Assembly (NCBI RefSeq): GCF_016863655.1
Contig: NZ_BOPH01000020.1
Span: 62,001-126,000 of the forward strand
DNA length: 64,000 nt
Reading direction: 5' to 3'
Source of the DNA: Virgisporangium ochraceum
GTDB taxonomy: Bacteria > Actinomycetota > Actinomycetes > Mycobacteriales > Micromonosporaceae
Part shown: piece after piece, positions 16,139-24,680 of the stretch
Position numbering within the stretch: position 1 is the stretch's first letter
How the letters are laid out: each line of letters starts with the position of its first letter
Program-made: the position numbers and the translations under genes
The notes under the pieces: generated by a model
The model's database searches: none
Seen by the model: only the letters and a program-made list of their open reading frames with translations
What the model was told of the DNA's origin: nothing

Positions 16139-16537
16139 TCACCGGACGGCGGCGACGGCCTCCACCTCGACGAGCTGGTCGCGGTAGCCGAGAACGGTGA
16201 CGCCGAGCAGCGTGCTGGGCGCGTCGTGGTCGCCGAAGTGGCGGCGTACGACGTCCCACGCGGTGACCAGGTCGTCGCGGTCGCGCGTGGCGACGTACAC
16301 CGTCGACTTGACGACGTCGGCGAGCCCGACGCCGGCCGACGCCAGCGCGACCCGCAGGTTGACCATCACCTGCTCGGCCTGGCCGGCCACGTCGCCGACC
16401 GCGACGGTGTCGCCGTTGGCGTCGAGAGGGCAGGCGCCGGCGGTGAACACGAGGCGCCGCACGTCGTCGGCCACGGCGGCGTAGGCGTAGGGCGCCGTGT
16501 CGGTGAGCTCTTCCACCCGGATCAGGTCGACGGTCAT
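16139..16537 (-). CDS. RidA-family (YjgF/UK114) protein
   Basis: 132-residue RidA-like protein. The motifs PYAYAAVADDVRRLVFTAG, the GQAEQVMVNLRVALASAG helix and VVKSTVYVATRDRDDL are typical; the last bears the strand with the conserved Arg region, followed by PSTLLGVTVLGYRDQLVEVEA. Classical RidA uses an Arg in RAR/RVEV motifs; here the end reads QLVEVEAVAAV, so deaminase activity on enamines is likely but not certain. Its stop lies one base from that of the convergent PadR-partner gene. Confidence 0.9.
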   Translation of the reverse strand: MTVDLIRVEELTDTAPYAYAAVADDVRRLVFTAGACPLDANGDTVAVGDVAGQAEQVMVNLRVALASAGVGLADVVKSTVYVATRDRDDLVTAWDVVRRHFGDHDAPSTLLGVTVLGYRDQLVEVEAVAAVR

Positions 16538-16559
16538 CGGCGCATGATCGCAGACCCGG

Positions 16560-17219
16560 TCACCGGACCGCGAGCGCATTCCTGACGGCCGTGAGCGCGG
16601 CCAGCGGGTCCCCTGCCTTCGCCACGGCGCGACCGATGACGACGTGGCTCGCCCCGGCACCCACCGCGGCCACCGCCTCGGCGGGTGTCGCCACCCCCGG
16701 CGTGACGACGAGCGGATCCGGCCCGAGGACGGCCCGCAGCGACGGGGCGGAACGCGCGGCGGCGACCACACCGTGGCAGCCGGCGCGGTGCGCCAGCCGG
16801 GCCAGCCGCAGCGTCTGCTCCCCCACCGTGGCGTCGACACCGACCGCCGCGAGGTCGGCGTCACCGAGGCTGGTCACGACCGTCAACGCGAGCACCCGCA
16901 GCCCCGGGACGTCGGCGGCCGCGCCGACCGCGGCGTCGAGGACCGCCGGTCCGCCCGTGGCGTGCACGGTGACCATGGACACACCCAGCCGGCCGGCGGC
17001 GCGGACCGCTGCCGCGACGGACGCGGGGATCTCGAACAACTTGAGGTCGAGGAAGACCTCCTTCCCCTTGCCCACCAACGTGTTCACGACGGCCGGACCG
17101 GCGGACGTCAACAGCTCCAGGCCGACCTTGTACGACGGCGCCGCGTCACCCAGCCGGTCTACCACCGCCACCGCGTCGGCGGCGTTGTCGAAGTCGAGCG
17201 CCACGATGACGGCGCTCAC
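16560..17219 (-). CDS. pyrF: Orotidine 5'-phosphate decarboxylase (type 1)
   Basis: 219-residue OMP decarboxylase converting OMP to UMP. The N-terminal VIVALDFDNAADAVAVVDRL, YKVGLELL with the catalytic Lys, VHATGG, and the phosphate-binding end VTPGVATP plus GASHVVIGRAV are all present. The catalytic D-x-K-x-x-D motif reads DLKLFEIP, so the second Asp, donated across the dimer interface, is Glu here. The GTG start at 17219 overlaps the pyrE stop (GTGA), so translation is coupled. It is the last gene of an AKR-pyrE-pyrF operon. Confidence 0.9.
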   Translation of the reverse strand: MSAVIVALDFDNAADAVAVVDRLGDAAPSYKVGLELLTSAGPAVVNTLVGKGKEVFLDLKLFEIPASVAAAVRAAGRLGVSMVTVHATGGPAVLDAAVGAAADVPGLRVLALTVVTSLGDADLAAVGVDATVGEQTLRLARLAHRAGCHGVVAAARSAPSLRAVLGPDPLVVTPGVATPAEAVAAVGAGASHVVIGRAVAKAGDPLAALTAVRNALAVR

Positions 17220-17740
17220 GCCCGGACCGCCGCCTCCAGCCCGGCCCTGGTGAGCGCCGGCCGCAGCACCAGGGACTCGGCGGCCAGGTTCGCTGCCCCG
17301 CCCTGTTCGCGGTCGATGGCGCAGACGACCAGGTCGACGACGGCGCCGGCCGCGCGCAGGTCGCGGCACGAGGCCAGGAGCGCGCCTCCGGTGGTCACCA
17401 CGTCTTCGACCACGACGACCCGGCGGCCCGCGACGGCGCCGCCCTCGGCGAGCTTCGCGGTGCCGTACTCCTTGGCCTGCTTGCGGACGAAGACCGTCGG
17501 CAGGCCGGTCAGCTGCGACATGACCGTGGCGATCGGGATGCCGCCCAGCTCCATGCCGGCGAGCACGTCGCATTCGTCGGGCAGCAGCGCGACCATCGCC
17601 TCCGCGACGTCGCGCAGCAGGGCCGGCTGCGCCTCGAACAGGTACTTGTCGAAGTACTCGTGGCTCACCTGGCCCGACCGCAACCGGAACGTGCCGGTGA
17701 GGTGGCAGGCCTCGTAGACCCGGCGGGCGAGGGCGCTCAC
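17216..17740 (-). CDS. pyrE: Orotate phosphoribosyltransferase
   Basis: 174-residue OPRTase joining orotate to PRPP to give OMP. FRLRSGQVSHEYFDKYLFEAQPALL is the characteristic N-terminal orotate/PRPP loop region. FVRKQAKEYGTAKLAEG is the flexible catalytic loop, and VVVVEDVVTTGGAL is the PRPP-binding signature. The GTG start at 17740 overlaps the stop of the upstream aldo-keto reductase gene (GTGA), and its own stop overlaps the pyrF start. The three genes form one translationally coupled operon. Confidence 0.93.
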   Translation of the reverse strand: MSALARRVYEACHLTGTFRLRSGQVSHEYFDKYLFEAQPALLRDVAEAMVALLPDECDVLAGMELGGIPIATVMSQLTGLPTVFVRKQAKEYGTAKLAEGGAVAGRRVVVVEDVVTTGGALLASCRDLRAAGAVVDLVVCAIDREQGGAANLAAESLVLRPALTRAGLEAAVRA

Positions 17741-18678
17741 CAGTCGAGCGGTTTCGCGGCGAGGCGGGTGTCGTACCACGACCGGACCGCGGCGACACTG
17801 TCCGCGGGCAACGGTTCCGCGACGGCGCGCAGGCTCGACTCCAGCTGCGCGACCGACTTGGTGCCCGGGATCACCGTGCTCACCGCGTCGTAGGCCAGCA
17901 GGAACCGCAACGCGCCCTCGACCGGACCGACCCCGGCGGGCAGCAGCGCCCGGAACTCCTCGACGAGCGCGGCCCGCACCGCGATGTCCTCGCGCGACCA
18001 CCGCGCGCGGACGTCGGTGAACTGGCTGTCGGCGGTGTAACGCCCCGACAGCCACCCGGACTCCAACGGCACCTTGATGATGGTGCCGACACCCTTGTCG
18101 CGCGCCCGGCCCATCGCCGCCCACGGCTCCTGGTACAGCGCCGACAACCGGACCTCCAGCGCCGTCGACGCGCTGGTCTCCAGCACCGTGTCGATGTCGG
18201 CGCCCCGGTCGACGGACGAGCCGTAGGCGCGGATGGTACCCTTGTCGACCAGCCGCTGCAGCACCTCGTAATGGTCGCCGCGCGAACCGTCGAGGATCTC
18301 CGGCGGCGGGTTGTGCAGCACGACGACGTCGACGTGGTCGACGTTCATCCGGCGGGCGCTGCGCTCGACGGACGCCTCGATCGCGTCGGCCGACCAGTTG
18401 GTCTCCCCCTCCGGGGTGTAGCCGAACTTGGTGCAGATCACCGGCCTGCGGTCCGTTGTGGACAGCGCGCGGCCGATGTTCACCTCGCTGGCGCCGTCGG
18501 CGTACCCGGGCGCGGTGTCGATGAACGCCACTCCCGCGTCGAGAGCGGCGTGCACGATGCGCACCGCCTCGGCCTCGTCGGGCCCGTCGGGCCAGTTCGC
18601 CGACCGGCCCAGCTGCCAGGCGCCCAGCCCGATGGCGCTCACGTCGATACCGGTCGAACCGAACGGTCTGCTCTCCAC
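17737..18678 (-). CDS. Aldo/keto reductase
   Basis: 313-residue NADPH-dependent AKR with a TIM barrel. Catalytic residues are in FIDTAPGYADG (Asp, Tyr), VICTKFGY (Lys) and VVVLHNPPPE (His). The C-terminal cofactor segment VSTVIPGTKSVAQLESSL is standard. The start is GTG at 18678. It is the first gene of the operon with pyrE and pyrF, joined by a 4-bp overlap, an unusual partner for pyrimidine biosynthesis genes. The substrate is unknown. Confidence 0.92.
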   Translation of the reverse strand: MESRPFGSTGIDVSAIGLGAWQLGRSANWPDGPDEAEAVRIVHAALDAGVAFIDTAPGYADGASEVNIGRALSTTDRRPVICTKFGYTPEGETNWSADAIEASVERSARRMNVDHVDVVVLHNPPPEILDGSRGDHYEVLQRLVDKGTIRAYGSSVDRGADIDTVLETSASTALEVRLSALYQEPWAAMGRARDKGVGTIIKVPLESGWLSGRYTADSQFTDVRARWSREDIAVRAALVEEFRALLPAGVGPVEGALRFLLAYDAVSTVIPGTKSVAQLESSLRAVAEPLPADSVAAVRSWYDTRLAAKPLDW

Positions 18679-18721
18679 GGCACCACCCTATCGACGCCGG
18701 GGTGCGCCGGTGCCGGCGAGG

Positions 18722-19576
18722 TCAGCTCCGCAATTCGTTCACCGCAACCAGTTCCGCCGCTGGTTCCGCCGCTGGTTCCGCCGCTAGTTCCGCCGCGACC
18801 GCGTCGGCGCCCAGGGCGACCATCCACGACAGCGGCGCGTCGGGCAGGAACGCGGTCATCACCGCCGTCAGTTCGGCGCGCTGCGCGTCGGACAGCGACG
18901 GCGCGCCGGCCGCGAGCCGCCGGACGGTCTCGCGGTACATCATCAGGTAGCGGCGCTGGTCGGCCAGCATTCCGACGTCGCCCGGCCCGCCGTGGCCGGG
19001 GAGCAGCCGGAAGCCGGCCAGCGCGGCGGTGAGCGTGTCGAGCGCCTCCAGCCACTCCCCCGTATGGCCGTCGGCGGTGTACGGGTGCGTGCCGTGGAAG
19101 GCGAGGTCGCCGATGAACGCCACGTCGCCGAGCGTCAGGTAGGAGTCGGCGTGGCTCTCGGCGGCGCCCACGACGCGCAGCGTGAAGCGCAGGCCGCCCA
19201 GGTCGACGGCGTCGCCGTCGGCGAGACGGTGGTCGGGGACGCGGTGCCGGTCGGGCCACTCGGCGCCGTACACCGGTTGCCACTGCTCGCGTTTGGCGTC
19301 GGCGATCGCGGCGATCGTGTCGGCGACGTCGGCCGAGGCGTAGACGGGAACGTCGTCGCCGGCCAGCGTCGGCAGCCCGTTGAAGTGGTCGGGGTGCGCG
19401 TGCGTGACGAACACGCCGAGCAGCGGCTTGCGCAGGGCCGCCAGGCGGGCGGCGAGCGCGTTCACGTCGGACTGCAGCAGGTTGGCGTCGACCAGCACGA
19501 CGCCCTCGTCGGCCTCGACGAGGTAGCTGTTGACGAGCAGACCCGCCTCGGCGGCGGTGTAGGTGTGGATTCGCAC
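18722..19576 (-). CDS. Metallo-beta-lactamase fold hydrolase
   Basis: 284-residue MBL-fold protein. The zinc motif is THAHPDHFNG, with the following ligands in GAAESHADSYL (His), FIGDLAFHG (Asp) and LPGHGGPGD (His), so a two-metal site is complete. It resembles lactonase/glyoxalase II-like hydrolases of unknown substrate. The GTG start at 19576 precedes MRIHTYTAAEAGLLVNSYLV. The C-terminal 30 residues are a low-complexity AELAAEPAAEPAAEL tail encoded by 12-bp tandem repeats, absent from typical homologues and probably recent. Confidence 0.9.
   Translation of the reverse strand: MRIHTYTAAEAGLLVNSYLVEADEGVVLVDANLLQSDVNALAARLAALRKPLLGVFVTHAHPDHFNGLPTLAGDDVPVYASADVADTIAAIADAKREQWQPVYGAEWPDRHRVPDHRLADGDAVDLGGLRFTLRVVGAAESHADSYLTLGDVAFIGDLAFHGTHPYTADGHTGEWLEALDTLTAALAGFRLLPGHGGPGDVGMLADQRRYLMMYRETVRRLAAGAPSLSDAQRAELTAVMTAFLPDAPLSWMVALGADAVAAELAAEPAAEPAAELVAVNELRS
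18751..18794. repeat. 12-bp tandem repeat inside the MBL-fold gene
   Basis: About 3.7 copies of GTTCCGCCGCTG, the third with a single change, lie in the 3' end of the MBL gene. Read on the minus strand they encode AAEP units. In-frame slippage would lengthen or shorten the protein tail. Confidence 0.85.
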
Positions 19577-19639
19577 GTCTCCGACGCTAGAACCGATACG
19601 GGGCGCCGGACAGAAGGCACTTCGCGGTGCCCATGGTTC

Positions 19640-20296
19640 TCAGCCCAGCGCCAGCCACGTGACGCCGGCGGCGCGCAACCGGCCGGCCGCCGTGCCGTCG
19701 TCGTCGGCCCGGCCGGTGGCGGCGCGCACGAGGATCATCGGGTCACCGGTCCAGGACCCCGTCGGGACGAGCAGGCCGGTCACCACGGCGAGCGCGCCGC
19801 CGTCCGTCCACGGTGGACGGTCGAGCGCGTCGGCGAGGTCGAGCCCGTGCACCACCAGTTCCACGACGCGCGTCACCATGAAGTCGGCCAGCCGCATCGC
19901 GTCTCCGTGGCGGGTGCGCACCACGCGGTCCGGATCCTCCCGCGCCACCGCGGCGTGGGCGTCGCGCCAGGTCCGCCCGAAGCGGGCGGCGAGCGCCGCA
20001 CCCGATCCGGCCCGCGCCGCGGCGGAGACGGCGCCGTCGATGCGTTCGCTGTTCGTCGCCGGCGAGAACCGGACGTCGGGACGGTAGTAGCCGGCCGCGT
20101 CGGTGTCGGCGGTGGGCGGCGCCGGCTCCGCCAGCATGAGGATGACGCGGTCGGTGGCCATGCCCACGTGGGCCAGCAACGCGCGGACCGTCCACGGTGG
20201 ACACCGGGTCGGCCGGTCGTACCCGGCCTCGGTCACCGACTCCAGGGCCGCGGAGAGGTTGGCCGCCTCCGCGGCGAGCGCCGTGTTCTCACGCAT
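19640..20296 (-). CDS. Maleylpyruvate isomerase family mycothiol-dependent enzyme (DinB superfamily)
   Basis: 218-residue DinB/MDMPI-fold protein. TRCPPWTVRALLAHVGMA supplies the first metal His, and VVELVVHGLDLADAL supplies the Glu and last His. These are the two conserved motifs of mycothiol-dependent isomerases and S-transferases. The presence of this family fits an actinomycete making mycothiol. The actual reaction, thiol transfer or isomerisation, cannot be told. Confidence 0.88.
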   Translation of the reverse strand: MRENTALAAEAANLSAALESVTEAGYDRPTRCPPWTVRALLAHVGMATDRVILMLAEPAPPTADTDAAGYYRPDVRFSPATNSERIDGAVSAAARAGSGAALAARFGRTWRDAHAAVAREDPDRVVRTRHGDAMRLADFMVTRVVELVVHGLDLADALDRPPWTDGGALAVVTGLLVPTGSWTGDPMILVRAATGRADDDGTAAGRLRAAGVTWLALG

Positions 20297-20329
20297 GCTG
20301 CCGGTCCGCGGGACACCCGGCGTCGTCGT

Positions 20330-20998
20330 TCACGACCCCACGCTATCCGTTCGGCGGGCGTCCGCCGCGGCGAGGGCGGCGCGCATCGCCGCGCGCTCCG
20401 CCTCGTCCCACGGGCCCGAGTGGGTGAGCGGGATCTCGGTCATGAACCGCCGTTCCGGCTGGGGGATCCGCGCGGCGACCAGGTCGGGGTCGGTGGCCGC
20501 CGCCGCGTACAGGGCCGGCCCGTCGGCGTAGAACAGGTCGAGGACCACCAGCCGCCCGTCGGCGGCGCGCATCACGTTGGCCGGGTTGGTGTCCAGCGGT
20601 CCGCACCATGGAAGGTCGCGCCGCGCCCGCTCGTGGACCCGGTGCACGACACCGACGAGGTCGGCCACCTCCGGGGTCCGCTCCCCGATCGCCCGGTGGA
20701 ACGCGGCGGCCTCGTCCGCCGGCACCGGCCGCAGCCACTCCAGCACCTGGAGGTCGCCGCCCCCGGCGAGCCGCCGGTGCTCGAACAGCACCGGAACCTG
20801 ACGGGTGTGCGCCGCCTCCCGGTACAGCGCCGCCGAGTACGGCCCGGTCGGGTCGAACGGGCTGATCCGCGCGACGGTGGCGCCGTCGGGCGAACGCAGG
20901 GCGACCGCCCAGTCGCCGGCGCCGCACGGCGTCCAGCCGTCGTCGCGGAGGGCGTGCTCGACGTCCCGGTGGGTCCGTGTCTCCGCCATGCGCGTCAC
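20330..20998 (-). CDS. APH-like phosphotransferase family protein
   Basis: 222-residue protein related to the APH kinase fold but degenerate. A catalytic-loop remnant reads GPLDTNPANVM (Asp with Asn five residues later), followed by LVVLDLFYADG where DFG would be. The N-lobe (GAGDWAVALRSPDGATVARISPFD) lacks an obvious Lys. Activity as a kinase is therefore doubtful. The GTG at 20998 overlaps the stop of the beta-lactamase-family gene (GTGA), which favours it over ATG 20989. Confidence 0.72.
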   Translation of the reverse strand: MTRMAETRTHRDVEHALRDDGWTPCGAGDWAVALRSPDGATVARISPFDPTGPYSAALYREAAHTRQVPVLFEHRRLAGGGDLQVLEWLRPVPADEAAAFHRAIGERTPEVADLVGVVHRVHERARRDLPWCGPLDTNPANVMRAADGRLVVLDLFYADGPALYAAAATDPDLVAARIPQPERRFMTEIPLTHSGPWDEAERAAMRAALAAADARRTDSVGS

Positions 20999-22371
20999 CC
21001 CGGTTCGCCCGGCGTTTCCCTCGGCATGGCGCGGCTGTTGTACAGGTACCGGCCGTCGTCGATGAAGACAAGCTGGGGGTGCACGCCCTCGTCGGGTTCG
21101 GCGCCGACGAAGCGGTCGTCGCCGAGCGGGACGTACCGGGCGGTCTTCGGCTCCTCGCCGATCTCGACGAACATGCCCTTCGGAATCGTGGTGACGTCGA
21201 GGCCGCCGTCGGCGGCGACAATCTCGTACGTGCCGGCCGGCGAGGAGTAGCGGCCCACGTAGGCGGCCGGGTCGACGGGCACCGGCTCGGCCGGCGGCCG
21301 CACCCGCGGCGGCAGCCGGAGGTCGGCGGACTCGGCCAGCACCGCGGCGAGCACGTCGTCGATGAGCGCGCCACCCGCGCCGCCGTTGACGGTCACCGCC
21401 ACCACCACGTCGCGGTCGGGCACGACGCGCCAGCACGTGCCCTGGCCGATCGTCCCGCCGTCGTGGCCGACGACCGGCACGCCGTCCCACTCGAACAGCA
21501 TGAAACCGAGTCCCCACCGGGCCGTGTAGCGCTCGCCCAGCCACGGCAGCGTGACCTGCGGTTCGCACATCGCCGCGAACGTACCGGCGGGAAGGACCCG
21601 GGTGCCGTCGGCGGCGACGCCGTCGGCGAGGAACATGCGGCCGAAGCGCACCAGCTCGCGCGGTGCCGCGCAGGGCGTGGCACCGGCCGGCGCGTTCGAG
21701 CGCGGGATCTGCCACTGCGACGTGACGCGCTGCGGACCACCGTTCGTGCCGGGCAGGTGCCCGACCGCGGCCCGGAACAGGATCGCCTCCTCCGCGAACA
21801 ACGCCATGTGGGTGGCACCGAGCGGACCGATGAGCCGCTCGCGCAGCACCGACTCCCAGGTGCCGCCGCGCAGCCTCGAGACGAGCGCGCCGAGGACGTT
21901 GTACCCCGCGTTGCAGTACGAGAACAGCTCGCCCGGCGGGTGCACCTGCCGGGCACCGGTGCGCATGAACGCGAGCAGCCGGTCGACCGCGTCGTCGCCG
22001 CGGCCGGTGTCCTCGAACAGGTCGCCGTCGAACCCGCCGGTGTGCGACAGCAGCTGGCGCACGGTGACCGACGCGCTCGCCGCGGCGTCGAGCACGCCGA
22101 ACTCCGGCAGGTACCGGCGCACCGGCGCGTCCAGGTCGACGAGCCCCTCGTCGACGAGCTGCATCACCAGCGCCGCGGTCCACACCTTGGTGACCGAGCC
22201 GATCTGGAACAGCGTGTCCGTGGTGGTACCGACGCCGGTGCCACGGTTGACCACCCCGGTCGCCGCCTCCACGAGCACGTCACCGACGCCGACCGCGATC
22301 GCGGCGCCGGGAACGTCGTGACGGGTGGCGGCCCCGTCGAGCCAGCGCTGGAGGTTCGGAAGGGCAGACAT
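20995..22371 (-). CDS. Serine hydrolase of the class C beta-lactamase / penicillin-binding protein family
   Basis: 458-residue protein. The catalytic SxxK is GSVTK (about residue 58), the second motif is YCNAGYN, and the third is HDGGTIG. A typical C-terminal lipocalin-like extension follows (YVGRYSSPAGTYEIV). There is no signal peptide, so it is probably a cytoplasmic esterase or peptidase rather than an antibiotic-degrading enzyme. Its ATG (22371) lies only 25 bp from the start of the divergent MOSC gene, leaving little room for two promoters. It is coupled to the downstream kinase-like gene by a 4-bp overlap. Confidence 0.9.
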   Translation of the reverse strand: MSALPNLQRWLDGAATRHDVPGAAIAVGVGDVLVEAATGVVNRGTGVGTTTDTLFQIGSVTKVWTAALVMQLVDEGLVDLDAPVRRYLPEFGVLDAAASASVTVRQLLSHTGGFDGDLFEDTGRGDDAVDRLLAFMRTGARQVHPPGELFSYCNAGYNVLGALVSRLRGGTWESVLRERLIGPLGATHMALFAEEAILFRAAVGHLPGTNGGPQRVTSQWQIPRSNAPAGATPCAAPRELVRFGRMFLADGVAADGTRVLPAGTFAAMCEPQVTLPWLGERYTARWGLGFMLFEWDGVPVVGHDGGTIGQGTCWRVVPDRDVVVAVTVNGGAGGALIDDVLAAVLAESADLRLPPRVRPPAEPVPVDPAAYVGRYSSPAGTYEIVAADGGLDVTTIPKGMFVEIGEEPKTARYVPLGDDRFVGAEPDEGVHPQLVFIDDGRYLYNSRAMPRETPGEPG

Positions 22372-22396
22372 GTCAGCCAACGGTACCGTCGACAGC

Positions 22397-23104
22397 GTGA
22401 AGATCGTCGAAGTCCGCCGGTTCCCGGTCAAGTCGATGCGCGGCGAGGTGGTGCCGTCCGCGGAGATCGGTGCGCGCGGCCTCGCCGGTGACCGGTGGTG
22501 GGCGGTCCGCGACCCCGACGGGAAACTCGGCAGCGGCAAGAGCACCCGGCGGTTCCGGCGGATGCCGGGGCTCTTCGGGTTCCGCGCGTACGCGGCGGAC
22601 CCGGCTCCGATAGTCGAGCTCCCCGACGGCAGGCGCTTCGCCGCCGACGACCCGGCCGGCCACCGCGCGGTCGGCGAGGTGCTCGGTCGCACGGTGACCC
22701 TCGCGCCGGAGACCGCGGTCAGCCACTACGACGAGGGACCGGTCAGCCTGCTCACCACGGCGTCGGTGCGCGCCCTCGAAGCCCTCACCGGCGGAGACGT
22801 GGAACCGCTCCGGTTCCGGGCGAACCTGCTGATCGACGTCCCCGGCGACGGGTTCCCGGAGGACGACTGGCCCGGGCGCCGGCTGCGCGTCGGCGCGGAG
22901 GCGGTGCTGCGGATCGTCCGTCCGCTCACCCGGTGCGTGATGATCGACATGGCCCAGGGACCGGCGCGCGAGCGCAACGACCTCCTCAGGACGCTCGCCC
23001 GGCACCACGACCTGACGCTGGGCGTCTTCGCCACGGTGGAGCGGCCCGGCCGGGTCGCCGTCGACGACACGTGCGCATGGGAGGTCGGTCGGGACGGTCG
23101 ATGA
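22397..23104 (+). CDS. MOSC-domain protein
   Basis: 235-residue MOSC protein: beta-barrel N-terminal domain (KIVEVRRFPVKSMRGE) and the MOSC domain with RFRANLLIDV and the conserved Cys in LTRCVMIDM. MOSC proteins bind molybdenum cofactor or act as sulfur/nitrogen-oxide reductase partners. The GTG at 22397 is chosen because the N-terminal strand begins there; an in-frame ATG at 22370 overlaps the divergent gene's start. The downstream GNAT relic follows directly. Confidence 0.85.
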   Translation: MKIVEVRRFPVKSMRGEVVPSAEIGARGLAGDRWWAVRDPDGKLGSGKSTRRFRRMPGLFGFRAYAADPAPIVELPDGRRFAADDPAGHRAVGEVLGRTVTLAPETAVSHYDEGPVSLLTTASVRALEALTGGDVEPLRFRANLLIDVPGDGFPEDDWPGRRLRVGAEAVLRIVRPLTRCVMIDMAQGPARERNDLLRTLARHHDLTLGVFATVERPGRVAVDDTCAWEVGRDGR

Positions 23105-23119
23105 GCCGCCGGTGTCGGG

Positions 23120-23353
23120 GTGCGGACGGGCGCGGTGCCGCAGCTGCTCGGCCCGCGCGGACGCGCCCTCGGCTACCGGGTCGCGCGGCTGGAGACAGCG
23201 GTGTTCATGCGCGAAGCGCAGGCGCTGTACCGGTCGCTGGGTTTCCGGGAGCGGCCCGTGTTCGAGGGCTCCGAGGCCGGCCTGTCCGGCCTCGACGCGC
23301 TGATGCTCTACATGGAGCTGCGGCTCAGCGCACCGCCTCCAGCAGCGCGGTGA
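23120..23353 (+). pseudogene. C-terminal remnant of a GNAT acetyltransferase
   Basis: A 77-codon frame ends with ARLETAVFMREAQALYRSLG and FRERPVFEGSE, the C-terminal part of a GNAT N-acetyltransferase (after the acetyl-CoA loop). The N-terminal 80-90 residues, with the beta-4 and Q/RxxGxG/A motif, are missing; only a blurred GRALGY segment remains. It begins right after the MOSC stop and its 3' end overlaps the convergent kinase gene by 29 bp, so it is a deletion relic. Confidence 0.7.
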
Positions 23354-24269
23354 GCCGGGCGCGGGTGTGCGGGTCGTCGAGGGTCTCGCGGATCCACGCC
23401 TCCGAGCCGGCCCGGTCAGGGTTGCGGGCGTTCGGCTGCAGCCAGTCGGTGGCGGCGGCCTCCGTGATGTGTCCCAGCTGGGCGATGAGCATCGAGAAGC
23501 GACCCGGCCGGTCGACGGCCGCCGGCCCACCCGCGCCGGTGTAGGCCGACACCAGCGCCCGCGCGCGGCCGGGGTCGGAGCGCCCGAACTCGAACAGCAC
23601 GCACCCGAGCTCCTGGTGCGGGTCGGCCGGGCCGCTGTTCTCCCAGTCGATCACGCACAGCCCGCCGTCGGCGGTGGGCAGGACGTTGTCGGCCCACAGG
23701 TCGCAGTGACAGGCCCGCAGGTCCGCCGGCGGCTCCAGCCACGACTCCATCGCGACCAGTTCGTCGCGCAGCTCCGCGAGCCGCCCGGCGAACGGCGCGC
23801 CCTCCGCGCGCAGCCGCGCCACCAGCCGGTCCCAGCCGTCGGCACCCAGCGGCTCGGTGTACCAGGGGTGCACCGGACCGTCGGCCGGAAAGTCGACCCG
23901 ATGGATGGCGGCCACCGCGGCACCCACCGCTTCCGGGTCCAGCAGCGGGTCGGGCCGGCCGAGGTCGACCCACCCGTACACCCGCACCTGCCGGTCACCG
24001 AGCCGGGCGAAGATCCGCCCGTCGGTGGTCCGGCGCACCGGCGGCACGGGCACGCCCGCGGCGTGGGCCGCCTCGTGGAACCGGGTCGACGCGTCGACCT
24101 CGCCCTCGTCGGTCTCCCGGAAGGGGACCTTCACCGCCCAGCGGCCGTCGGCCGTGACCAGCCGCCACACCTCACCCTGTTTGCCCTTGGCGACCGGACC
24201 GTCGGACAGCGCCACCGCCCGGCCGAGCCCGAAGCGGTCGGCCACCTCGGCGGCCAGTGGGGCGGTCAC
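23325..24269 (-). CDS. APH-family phosphotransferase
   Basis: 314-residue complete APH/homoserine-kinase-like protein. The N-lobe has VAKGKQGEVWRLV and WAVKVPF with the ATP-binding Lys. The catalytic loop is CHCDLWADNVL and the metal loop is CVIDWENSG. All three key motifs are intact, in contrast to the shorter relatives nearby. Its GTG start overlaps the stop of the DUF2750 gene by 4 bp, so the two are coupled. The substrate is unknown; a small hydroxyl compound is likely. Confidence 0.9.
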   Translation of the reverse strand: MTAPLAAEVADRFGLGRAVALSDGPVAKGKQGEVWRLVTADGRWAVKVPFRETDEGEVDASTRFHEAAHAAGVPVPPVRRTTDGRIFARLGDRQVRVYGWVDLGRPDPLLDPEAVGAAVAAIHRVDFPADGPVHPWYTEPLGADGWDRLVARLRAEGAPFAGRLAELRDELVAMESWLEPPADLRACHCDLWADNVLPTADGGLCVIDWENSGPADPHQELGCVLFEFGRSDPGRARALVSAYTGAGGPAAVDRPGRFSMLIAQLGHITEAAATDWLQPNARNPDRAGSEAWIRETLDDPHTRARLTALLEAVR

Positions 24270-24640
24270 CGCGACCCCTCGGCGTAGGGGCCCTCCCCCA
24301 GCGCGTGGTCGAGCCGGTTGAGGACCTCGGCCACCGTGAACTCCCAGCCGACCAGGCGGTCTCCCGTCCAGTTGATGCCGACGAGGTACCCGTCACCGGC
24401 GAGGTCGGGCAGCGCCCGCTCGCGCCACACGTCCAACGGCATGGAGACCGCGCGCAGGCCGCCGCCCCACGTGTCGGCGGCCCGCCGCGCCCTCGCCTCC
24501 GAGGACCAGTACGGGAACGCCCGCTGGCCGCCACCGGTCTCCGGCGCCGGGCTGCCCCCGTCGTCGCCGACCCACCACACCTGACGGTGCTCGGCGACCT
24601 CGCGGAAGAACGCGGCGGCCTGGCTCCCACTCTGGCTCAC
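24266..24640 (-). CDS. DUF2750 domain protein
   Basis: 124-residue protein matching the DUF2750 pattern: AAAFFREVAEHRQVWWVGDDGG, AFPYWSSEARARRAAD, and DGYLVGINWTGDRLVGWEFT with the final LNRLDHAL helix. Its function is unknown in the family. The GTG start at 24640 is 40 bp from the divergent propeller gene. Its stop overlaps the APH gene start (GTGA). Confidence 0.82.
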   Translation of the reverse strand: MSQSGSQAAAFFREVAEHRQVWWVGDDGGSPAPETGGGQRAFPYWSSEARARRAADTWGGGLRAVSMPLDVWRERALPDLAGDGYLVGINWTGDRLVGWEFTVAEVLNRLDHALGEGPYAEGSR

Positions 24641-24680
24641 GAACGGTGACGCTAGCGCGGTCGTGGGTCATGCTGTCAGG

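Noticed and set aside
20995-22371. Antibiotic-resistance beta-lactamase
   Set aside because: Motifs fit the broad class C family, but there is no signal peptide and the C-terminal lipocalin-like extension is typical of esterase/peptidase members.
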